Shown one piece after another: positions 39,959-46,243 of a stretch of 46,243 nt of DNA. Each line of letters begins with the position of its first letter. Position 1 is the first letter of the stretch. The stretch lies in the NCBI GenBank assembly GCA_045534575.1, contig JAZSJZ010000003.1, forward strand, positions 1 through 46,243, written 5' to 3'. Below the pieces are notes generated by a model, which ran no database searches, was not told the DNA's origin, and worked only from the letters and a program-made list of their open reading frames with translations. The position numbers were made by a program, and so were the translations under genes. The stretch comes from UBA4636 sp045534575 (GTDB taxonomy: Bacteria; Bacillota; Clostridia; Christensenellales; Borkfalkiaceae).

Positions 39959-40738
39959 ATGAGCGAATTTATTTTTAAACAGATAAACGAAAAGAAAGTT
40001 CTAACTAAATATTTAGGTAGCCAACGCGAGGTTACAATTCCAAACGGCGTAAACGAGATTGGTGAACGTGCATTTTCAAATTGCGAAAGCCTAGAGCGCG
40101 TTTTTTTTCCAGATAGTTTGCAAATAATAGGTGATTGGGCTTTCAGTAACTGCGTTAATCTTAAAAATATCGAGTTTAAAAACGGCTTAAAAACTATTGG
40201 CAGAGGCGCTTTCAATGCATGCCAAAGCCTAGAAAACCTCACTTTTTGCGATAGTTTGGAAGAAATTCGCGATTGGGCTTTTCTTAAATGCTATAAGATA
40301 AAAACAATTTCTTTTGCAAAGGGATTGAAAACGATTGGAACGAGCGCGTTTGCGTTTTTAGAAAATCTTGAAAGTGTGAGTTTTTTCGATAGTTTACAAA
40401 CTCTTGGCGTTTCTTGCTTTGGCGGTTGCAAAAAACTTAAAAGCGTGCATTTAGGAAACAGCATAAACTATATTGGCGAAAATGCGTTTATAGGGTGCGA
40501 AAGTTTGCAAAAAATTATTATTCCCAAAAGCGTTAAAACTATATGTTCCAAAGCCTTTCATAGATGCCCAAATTTAGAAGAAGTTTTTTTTGAAGACGCT
40601 TTTTCTTGGGGATTATCTTCTTTTTATAGCGAAGAAAATTTTAAAGAAGCTTTTGATTTTTCCCCCGCTCCAAAAGATAACGCGGAGTTTTTGCGTGATG
40701 AAAAGGCAGATTTTTATTTCATTAAAACGAAGCGCTAA
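39959..40738 (+). CDS. BspA-type leucine-rich repeat protein, no signal peptide
   Basis: A 259-residue protein made of about eight tandem LRR_5 (BspA/TpLRR) repeats of about 23 residues, with the pattern LxxIxFxxxLxxIGxxAFxxC (for example ESLERVFFPDSLQIIGDWAF and KNIEFKNGLKTIGRGAF). A 50-residue non-repeat tail ends KTKR. Most BspA-type proteins are secreted adhesins; this one begins MSEFIFKQINEKK with no signal peptide or anchor and is probably cytosolic. It has its own promoter and a terminator. Confidence 0.85.
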   Translation: MSEFIFKQINEKKVLTKYLGSQREVTIPNGVNEIGERAFSNCESLERVFFPDSLQIIGDWAFSNCVNLKNIEFKNGLKTIGRGAFNACQSLENLTFCDSLEEIRDWAFLKCYKIKTISFAKGLKTIGTSAFAFLENLESVSFFDSLQTLGVSCFGGCKKLKSVHLGNSINYIGENAFIGCESLQKIIIPKSVKTICSKAFHRCPNLEEVFFEDAFSWGLSSFYSEENFKEAFDFSPAPKDNAEFLRDEKADFYFIKTKR

Positions 40739-40790
40739 ACGCACCATTTTTCATCTGTATTCCGCCTGCTATATTTCTTAAAAAACAAAC

Positions 40791-40828
40791 AAAAATACGC
40801 CGATAACGAGGTTATAGGCGTATTTTTT
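40791..40828. terminator. Bidirectional terminator built around repeat copy R18
   Basis: AAAATACGCC and GGCGTATTTT form a 10-bp outer stem; inside, ATAAC-GAG-GTTAT pairs across one G-A mismatch. It serves the convergent LRR and acyl-CoA synthetase genes and has the same design as 1948-1984. Confidence 0.88.
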
Positions 40829-40831
40829 ATT

Positions 40832-42484
40832 TTAAACTATCAATTTTTTTGCTTCGTTTCTAACGATTTTTCCCGTTGTTGTTTTAGGAAGTTCGTCAAC
40901 GAAAACAATCTTTCTTGGGTATTTATAAGGCGCAGTGTTTTGCTTAACGAAAGTTTGAAGTTCTTTAATTAAATATTCGCTCGCCTCGTATGATGGGCGC
41001 AAGGCAATAACTGCGCAAACGATTTGCCCTCTAATTTCATCAGGCACGCCAACAATGGCGCTTTCTTTAACTGCTGGGTGAGTGTTTAAAATGCTCTCGA
41101 TTTCAAAAGGCCCTATTCTATAGCCCGAACATTTAATCATATCGTCAACTCTGCCAACATACCAAAAATATCCGCTTTCATCGCGATAAGCAGTATCGCC
41201 GGTGTGGTAAATTCCGTCAACAATAGGGTCGATTCTCTCGCCGTTTAGTTGATAATAATCTAGTAGCCCAATAACTTTTGACCTATCTGGAATTCTAATT
41301 ATAACCTCGCCCGTTTCGCCAACCTCGCAAGGCGTGCCGTCTGGGTGGATAATTTGAACGTCGTAAAGCGGAGAAGGCTTGCCCATTGAGGCAGGTCTTA
41401 TTTTTACCCAAGGGAACCCGCAAGTTATAGGCGTTCCCTCGCTTTGACCAAAGCCCTCGTGAATATAAAGCCCAGTTAAATCGTAAATTTGCTTATTAAC
41501 CTCGCCCGATAGTGGTTCACCTGCGGTTGAGAACCACTTAACGCTCTCAATGTGCTCTTTCTTAATACCGTCGTGCAAAAGAAAACGATACATCGTTGGC
41601 GGAACACAAACGCTCGTAGGCTTAAACTTTTTCATAATTTCCATAAGTTTAAAAGTGTTAAACCTAACAGGGTCGTAGGCTAAAATTGCGCTACCTGCTA
41701 TCCATTGTCCGTAAATGTTGCCCCAACCGAACTTCGCCCAACCGCTATCTGTTTGCGTTAGGTGAAGCCCGTTGTTTTGAACGCATTGCATATATTTCGC
41801 AGTTACGATATGCCCTAAAGGATAAGTTCTGTTGTGGATTGCAATCTTAGGGTAGCCCGTCGTTCCGGAAGTGAAATAAATAATCATTTCGTCTTCCTTT
41901 TTTAAATCGTCAAACCCGTCAAAGCAAGGCTTTTTCGTAAACTCATCAAAATTCAAGAAATTATCGCCCGTTTTACAAGTTTTTTGAACGAAAGCAACGT
42001 TTTCTAAAGTTTTGCACTCGTTTGGCAAATTCTCAACTTGCGAAATAACAAAATCATCCTCAAGGCAGATAAGAAGTTTTGCTCCGCACTCGTTAATGCG
42101 GTAAGCGATATCTTTCTTGGTCATTTGAATAGCGCAAGGCGAAATGATTGCCCCAATTCTGCAAATTGCAACGGCAATAATCCAATATTCCCAACGCCTT
42201 CTTAAAATGGTCATTATCTTATCGCCCTTTTTAATGCCGTTATCGATAAGCCACTTTGCAACCTTTTTCGATAAAATTGAAACTTCTTCCATTGTGAAAA
42301 CTCTTTCAAAGCCGTCGTCATCACAATAAACGAGCGCGCGCTTTTGTGGTTCGTATTTAGCCCACTCGTCAACAATATCGCGAGCGAAATCAAAATTTTC
42401 GGGAATTTCTATTTTGAAGTTGTTTTTAAAATCTTCATAACTAGAAAATTCAGTTCTAGGAAGATATCTGTTAATTAGTTCCAT
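40832..42484 (-). CDS. AMP-dependent acyl-CoA synthetase (acetyl/medium-chain type)
   Basis: A 550-residue adenylate-forming ligase. The P-loop is YFTSGTTGYPK (203-213), with the motifs HEGFGQSEGTPI, YHTGDTAYRDESGYFWYVGR and a catalytic lysine K539 in TTTGKI. It activates a carboxylic acid to acyl-AMP and then acyl-CoA. The region WAKFGWGNIYGQW and the ending fit the medium-chain/acetyl-CoA synthetase branch; the acid is uncertain. AAGGGG precedes the ATG. It is divergent from a LysR gene that may control it. Confidence 0.9.
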   Translation of the reverse strand: MELINRYLPRTEFSSYEDFKNNFKIEIPENFDFARDIVDEWAKYEPQKRALVYCDDDGFERVFTMEEVSILSKKVAKWLIDNGIKKGDKIMTILRRRWEYWIIAVAICRIGAIISPCAIQMTKKDIAYRINECGAKLLICLEDDFVISQVENLPNECKTLENVAFVQKTCKTGDNFLNFDEFTKKPCFDGFDDLKKEDEMIIYFTSGTTGYPKIAIHNRTYPLGHIVTAKYMQCVQNNGLHLTQTDSGWAKFGWGNIYGQWIAGSAILAYDPVRFNTFKLMEIMKKFKPTSVCVPPTMYRFLLHDGIKKEHIESVKWFSTAGEPLSGEVNKQIYDLTGLYIHEGFGQSEGTPITCGFPWVKIRPASMGKPSPLYDVQIIHPDGTPCEVGETGEVIIRIPDRSKVIGLLDYYQLNGERIDPIVDGIYHTGDTAYRDESGYFWYVGRVDDMIKCSGYRIGPFEIESILNTHPAVKESAIVGVPDEIRGQIVCAVIALRPSYEASEYLIKELQTFVKQNTAPYKYPRKIVFVDELPKTTTGKIVRNEAKKLIV

Positions 42485-42537
42485 AACCCCTTATTTGCCA
42501 ATCTTTGGTAGTTTTTTATTATTTTTTCTTTCTCAAA

Positions 42538-42566
42538 TTGACATTACCTGCGTATTATACTATAAT
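42538..42566 (+). promoter_or_regulatory. Promoter of lysR-type gene
   Basis: Consensus TTGACA (42538-42543), 17-base spacer, TATAAT (42561-42566). It overlaps the opposing promoter. Confidence 0.85.
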
Positions 42567-42582
42567 ATTTTCATGAAGTCAA
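42554..42582 (-). promoter_or_regulatory. Promoter of the acyl-CoA synthetase gene
   Basis: Minus-strand TTGACT (42582-42577), 17-base spacer, TATAAT (42559-42554). The two -10 boxes are one base apart and form the palindrome ATTATA-C-TATAAT. Confidence 0.85.
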
Positions 42583-42592
42583 CCTCATTTTT

Positions 42593-42609
42593 TTCATTTT
42601 TAAAATGAA
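42593..42609. promoter_or_regulatory. Palindrome, candidate LysR operator
   Basis: TTCATTTT-T-AAAATGAA, a perfect 8-bp dyad between the promoters and the ribosome site (GGAGG) of the LysR gene. Autoregulation is an inference. Confidence 0.5.
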
Positions 42610-42636
42610 TTTTATTCAATTTGTGGAGGAATTAAA

Positions 42637-43530
42637 ATGACGCTCTGGTTTTGCAAGGTTTTTCACACGATTGTTCAGCAAGGAAGTTTCGTAAAGACTG
42701 CCGAAGTTCTTAATATGACCTCTTCTGCCGTTTCGCACGCCGTGAAGGACGCCGAAAAAGAAGTTGGTTTTCAACTTTTTTTAAGAACTCGTTCGGGAAT
42801 TTCGCTCACCGAAAGCGGAAAAGCGCTTTACCCCGCTGTTTTGCAACTTTTAAACGGCGAAGAAGCGTTGACGCAATCTATTAACAAAGTTAAGGGCTTG
42901 GAGCAAGGCGTTGTTAAAGTGGGAATTTTTAACAGCGTTCTATCTAACTGGATGCCTCAAATTTTTAAAATTTTCGATTGCCTTTACCCTAAAATTGAAA
43001 TTCAAATGTATGAAGGCAGTTATGACGACGTTATTTCTTGGATTCAACTCGGCGTTGTTGATTTTGGGTTTTTATCGACCTCTTGCACAACCGAACTTTC
43101 GGTTGAACCGCTTTATAAAGACCCGCTTATTTGCCTCGTTCCTAAAAATTTCAAAACCAAAACCGAAGGCTATATCACAATCGACGAGATGAAAGATAAA
43201 CAGTTCGTTATTCAGCGCGAAGGAAGCGACGCTGACGTGCAGTTTTTCTTTAAAAAATATAACTTAAAGTTCCACTCGTCTTTCCATATTTTAGACGATA
43301 CTTCGATTATGACCTTAATCGAGTGCGGAAAAGGAATTTCTATTATGGCAACGCTTACTGCTAAAGGCTTAGAAGGCGGGCTTAACAAACTGCACCTTCT
43401 TCCTGAAGAATACCGTGTTATCGGGCTTTCGTGCCTTGATAAAAAGAGGCTTTCTCCCGCAGCAAAAGCCTTCTATAAAGTTATCGTTGATTTCGTTAAA
43501 GAAAACTACCCCGAAAACTCTTATAACTAA
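42637..43530 (+). CDS. LysR family transcriptional regulator
   Basis: A 297-residue regulator. The N-terminal winged helix is typical (FHTIVQQGSFVKTAEVLNMT, SSAVSHAVKDAEKEVGFQLF, LRTRSGISLTESGKALYP). Residues 90-297 form the periplasmic-binding-like effector domain. The effector is unknown; its divergent neighbour, the acyl-CoA synthetase, is the natural target, perhaps in response to an organic acid or its CoA ester. GGAGG lies upstream of the ATG. Confidence 0.92.
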   Translation: MTLWFCKVFHTIVQQGSFVKTAEVLNMTSSAVSHAVKDAEKEVGFQLFLRTRSGISLTESGKALYPAVLQLLNGEEALTQSINKVKGLEQGVVKVGIFNSVLSNWMPQIFKIFDCLYPKIEIQMYEGSYDDVISWIQLGVVDFGFLSTSCTTELSVEPLYKDPLICLVPKNFKTKTEGYITIDEMKDKQFVIQREGSDADVQFFFKKYNLKFHSSFHILDDTSIMTLIECGKGISIMATLTAKGLEGGLNKLHLLPEEYRVIGLSCLDKKRLSPAAKAFYKVIVDFVKENYPENSYN

Positions 43531-43604
43531 AATTCTATTTAACAAAAAATAAAAATTAATCAGTTAAATTTTAGTAAAAATACGGTAAACTTTTATGGAA
43601 AATA

Positions 43605-43633
43605 TTGACAATATTTTTTAGTTTTCGTATAAT
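43605..43633 (+). promoter_or_regulatory. Promoter of the riboswitch-controlled P-type ATPase
   Basis: TTGACA (43605-43610), 17-base spacer, TATAAT (43628-43633); transcription should begin at about 43640, just ahead of the aptamer. Confidence 0.9.
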
Positions 43634-43640
43634 AGAGCGG

Positions 43641-43736
43641 TAAGAGGGAGTAGCACGCTTAATAAGCGGTTGGCAGTCAACATCACTTTTTCTAAAATGG
43701 TTGCCAATGGTATTTCGATATTTGCAAGACTTTTAC
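43641..43736 (+). ncRNA. yybP-ykoY (Mn2+) riboswitch aptamer
   Basis: The conserved 5' loop GAGGGAGTAGC (43645-43655) and the 3' half GTCAACATCAC (43676-43686), ending TTTGCAAGACTTTT (43721-43734), match the manganese aptamer. In the L. lactis yoaB version the corresponding strings are GGGGAGUAGC and GCAAGACCUUU. The closing helix is TAAGAG (43641-43646) with CTTTTA (43730-43735). TTGGCA/TGCCAA forms an inner helix. It is placed directly after a strong promoter and before a P-type ATPase, as in L. lactis. Confidence 0.88.
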
Positions 43737-43763
43737 GGCTTTTTTGCTGTAAAAGTTTTTTTT
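43729..43763 (+). terminator. Riboswitch expression-platform terminator
   Basis: ACTTTTACGGC, loop TTTTTT, GCTGTAAAAGT (one G-T pair), then T run. Its left arm reuses CTTTTA, the 3' strand of the aptamer closing helix, so aptamer folding and termination exclude each other: Mn2+ should switch the gene on. Confidence 0.88.
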
Positions 43764-43813
43764 AATATTACTTAAAATCTAGAACATAATATATATTATG
43801 AAAGGGGTTTTTA

Positions 43814-46243
43814 ATGAATTTTTATAATGAAGAGAAGGGGAAAGTTTTAGAACGTCTAAAAACTTCCACCAAAGGCTTAACCCAAACCGAAGCCGATTTA
43901 AGGCTTCAACAAAACGGCAAAAACAAACTCGCAGAAGGCAAGAAAATTTCGATTTTTAAAAGGTTTTTAAACCAAATTAAAGACCCAATGCTAATTATCT
44001 TGCTAGTTGCCGCTGCCGTTTCTTTGGTTATTGCTATTATGGACGGAGAAGGGCTTGCCGACGTTTTCATAATCTTAGCAGTTGTTCTTCTTAACGCAAT
44101 TTTAGGCGTTGTGCAAGAATCTAAGGCAGAATCTGCGCTAGAAGCGCTTAAAAATATGACCTCGCCCAACTCTAAAGTTATTCGGGACGGCGAAGTTAAA
44201 ATCGTTAAGAGTGAAGATATTGTAGTTGGCGATATTTTAGTTTTGGAGGCTGGCGACTCTGTTCCCGCTGACGCTAGAATTATCGAGTGCGCTTCGATAA
44301 AGTGTGAAGAATCGGCTCTCACCGGCGAGTCTGTTCCCGTAGAAAAAACAAGCGACGCAATTTCTAACGATGGAAACAAAGTGCCTCTTGGAGATAGAAA
44401 AAATATGCTCTATATGGGTAGCACTATCGTTTACGGCAGAGGCGCAGCCGTTGTTACGGCAACGGGTATGCAAACGGAAATGGGCAAGATTGCAGGCGTT
44501 CTAAACTCAGCCGAGAACGAAGAGACCCCTCTTCAAATAAAGTTAAAACAGCTTAGCAAAATTTTAACTTTCGTAGTTTTAGGAATTTGCGTTTTCATCT
44601 TTGCCTTCCGCCTTTTATCTCACCTAAATTCCGGCATTAATGTTGACGTTGTTTTAGATACTTTCATCGTAGCCGTATCTTTAGCGGTTGCGGCAATTCC
44701 TGAAGGGCTTGCCACCGTGGTTACGATAGTTTTATCGATTGGCGTAACTAAAATGTCGCGCCATAAGGCGGTTATTAGGCGTTTATCGGCTGTTGAAACA
44801 CTTGGTTGCACACAAATTATCTGCTCGGATAAAACGGGAACTTTAACCCAAAACAAGATGACTGTTGTGGAAAGTTTCACCACCTCGCCTATCCTTTTGG
44901 CAACGAGTATGGCGCTATCGAGCGACGCTGAACTTGGCGCTGATTTTAAAGCGATTGGAGAGCCTACTGAGTGCGCGCTCGTTAACTTTGCTTTCACTTT
45001 AAAACTTGATAAAAACGAACTCAAAAAATCTTTCCCACGCGTTAACGAAATTCCTTTCGATAGCGATAGAAAGCTTATGACGACGGTTGTTGAAGATAAC
45101 GGCAAGTTTATTCAATATACCAAAGGCGCGCCAGACGAACTTCTAAAACGCTGTTCCTTCTATTTAACTAAAGACGGCGTTAAACCGCTTGACGAAACTT
45201 CCCGCGCCGACATTTTAAAAGAAAACAAAACTATGGCTGACAAGGCTTTAAGAGTTTTAGCCTCAGCCTATAAAAACTTAGACGCTTGCCCTAGCGAAAT
45301 GTCAACTCAAAACGACGAAAAAGAACTTATCTTTATCGGGCTTGTTGGTATGATTGACCCCGTTCGCCCTGAGGTTAAAGACGCTATTACCCTTTGCAAA
45401 ACGGCTGGTATTCGCCCTATCATGATAACGGGCGACCATAAAGATACGGCTATTGCAATCGCCAAAGAACTTGAAATTATAACTGATTCCAAAGAGGCGC
45501 TTTCTGGCTCAGAGATTGACGCTATGGGCGAAGAAGAACTTGCTAAAAACATTGAAAAATATTCCGTTTACGCCCGCGTTCAACCCGAACACAAGGTTAT
45601 GATAGTTAAGGCGTGGAAGGCAAGAGATTTAGTTGTTGCAATGACGGGTGACGGCGTTAACGACGCTCCGTCTATAAAGAGCGCGGATATCGGCGTCGGA
45701 ATGGGAATAACGCGAACTGACGTTACCAAGAATACCGCTGATATGGTGCTTGCAGACGATAACTTTGCAACTATTGTTTCGGCAGTTGGCGAAGGCAGAA
45801 GAATTTACGATAACATAAGAAAAGCAATACAGTTCTTGCTATCTTCAAACCTTTCGGAAGTAATCGGCATATTCGTTGCAACCTTGTTCGGCGTAACCCT
45901 GCTCGAACCCGTTCATCTTCTTTGGATAAACCTTATAACCGATACCTTCCCTGCGCTTGCGCTCGGTATGGAAAAGGGTGAGGCAGATACCATGAAGCGT
46001 CCGCCCAGAAACAGTAAAGACGGAATTTTCGCAGGCGGTTTAGGCTTCCACGTTGTGACGCAAGGCTTGTTCGTAGCCGTACTAACGCTTATTGCATACT
46101 TTATTGGTCACGCGTTTGAAGTTTATAATGCGACGGGCGTGTTCATGTTTGAAATCCCCTCAGAGAGAAGCGCAGACGGTATTACCATGGCGTTCTTAAC
46201 GATGAGTATGTGCGAAATGTTCCACGCTTTCAACGTTCGCAGT
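43814..46243 (+). CDS. P2-type cation-transporting ATPase (Ca2+/Mn2+), 3' end outside window
   Basis: 810 residues are visible and the frame is open to the last base; about 70-100 residues are missing. Order: N-terminal cation-ATPase domain, TM1-2 (about 65-100), actuator loop TGES (near 169), TM4 with PEGL (near 296), phosphorylation site DKTGTLT (Asp339), nucleotide-binding KGAPDELL, hinge TGDGVNDAP (611-619) and the C-terminal helices, ending FHAFNVRS. This is the SERCA/PMCA-like bacterial Ca2+ pump family. The upstream Mn2+ riboswitch indicates that the physiological role includes Mn2+ export or homeostasis. AAAGGGG lies six bases before the ATG. Confidence 0.93.
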   Translation, partial: MNFYNEEKGKVLERLKTSTKGLTQTEADLRLQQNGKNKLAEGKKISIFKRFLNQIKDPMLIILLVAAAVSLVIAIMDGEGLADVFIILAVVLLNAILGVVQESKAESALEALKNMTSPNSKVIRDGEVKIVKSEDIVVGDILVLEAGDSVPADARIIECASIKCEESALTGESVPVEKTSDAISNDGNKVPLGDRKNMLYMGSTIVYGRGAAVVTATGMQTEMGKIAGVLNSAENEETPLQIKLKQLSKILTFVVLGICVFIFAFRLLSHLNSGINVDVVLDTFIVAVSLAVAAIPEGLATVVTIVLSIGVTKMSRHKAVIRRLSAVETLGCTQIICSDKTGTLTQNKMTVVESFTTSPILLATSMALSSDAELGADFKAIGEPTECALVNFAFTLKLDKNELKKSFPRVNEIPFDSDRKLMTTVVEDNGKFIQYTKGAPDELLKRCSFYLTKDGVKPLDETSRADILKENKTMADKALRVLASAYKNLDACPSEMSTQNDEKELIFIGLVGMIDPVRPEVKDAITLCKTAGIRPIMITGDHKDTAIAIAKELEIITDSKEALSGSEIDAMGEEELAKNIEKYSVYARVQPEHKVMIVKAWKARDLVVAMTGDGVNDAPSIKSADIGVGMGITRTDVTKNTADMVLADDNFATIVSAVGEGRRIYDNIRKAIQFLLSSNLSEVIGIFVATLFGVTLLEPVHLLWINLITDTFPALALGMEKGEADTMKRPPRNSKDGIFAGGLGFHVVTQGLFVAVLTLIAYFIGHAFEVYNATGVFMFEIPSERSADGITMAFLTMSMCEMFHAFNVRS

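Noticed and set aside
1..46243. tRNA, rRNA, insertion sequence or prophage genes
   Set aside because: I looked for T-loop-like strings, transposase motifs and phage structural genes on both strands and found none I could support.

Overview
The window reads as low-GC Bacillota DNA, most likely an uncultured Clostridia-type gut anaerobe. This is inferred from AddA/AddB-type recombination nucleases, strong AGGAGG ribosome binding sites, lipoprotein and VanW-type surface genes, a NifU-like/GGGtGRT gene pair and a two-gene SUF-like Fe-S system. TGA is used as a stop, so the genetic code is standard. The first 368 bases are different: clearly GC-rich (53% and 67% in two 60-base lines I counted, against 35% in one line just beyond) and encoding the end of a PHP-domain protein. 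They may be foreign DNA or a chimeric contig end.

Layout. 1-615: PHP gene tail, then an array of tiny hairpins. 616-3011: small unknown membrane and ribbon-helix-helix-like genes. 3013-7379 (minus): recF, tcdA, vanW-like and cls, tightly packed. 7524-10770 (plus): dnaA and mnmG. recF and dnaA are divergent, and dnaN is not between them. 10846-14789: a phosphoribosyltransferase, RsmE, a PlsC-type acyltransferase with a zinc ribbon, and unknowns. 14837-21416 (minus): addB-addA. 21616-24133 (plus): a lipoprotein and mgtE. 24267-28388 (minus): sufC-sufB(SufD-like)-LOG-aquaporin-mrp, a unit with an Fe-S theme. 28565-31915 (minus): a DUF3267 protein, two tandem ASCH-domain paralogues and an SDR. 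32061-37676 (minus): tyrS-yigZ-recX-birA followed by a polar amino acid ABC transporter. 37951-39659 (plus): the NifU-like/GGGtGRT pair. 39660-40738: a second hairpin array and a leucine-rich-repeat gene. 40832-43530: divergent acyl-CoA synthetase and LysR genes. 43605-46243: a Mn2+ (yybP-ykoY) riboswitch driving a P-type ATPase that runs off the end.

The most unusual signal is not a gene. About 18 copies of a short palindromic sequence (core GATAACGNNCTTATAGCCC, then NACTTTT) are scattered through the window. Ten are intergenic, mostly immediately after stop codons. Eight lie inside conserved coding genes (cls twice, addA twice, addB twice, birA, yigZ), where they give similar short peptides in unrelated proteins. 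Two intergenic copies are built into perfect terminator hairpins, and one contains the start codon of mnmG. The family resembles Rickettsia palindromic elements or uptake/segregation motifs in behaviour, but I do not recognise its sequence. Separately, two intergenic hairpin arrays (385-565 and 39715-39890) share one grammar: small palindromes spaced by a constant linker that flips orientation partway. Their linkers differ (AACTTCACT against ATGAATTG).
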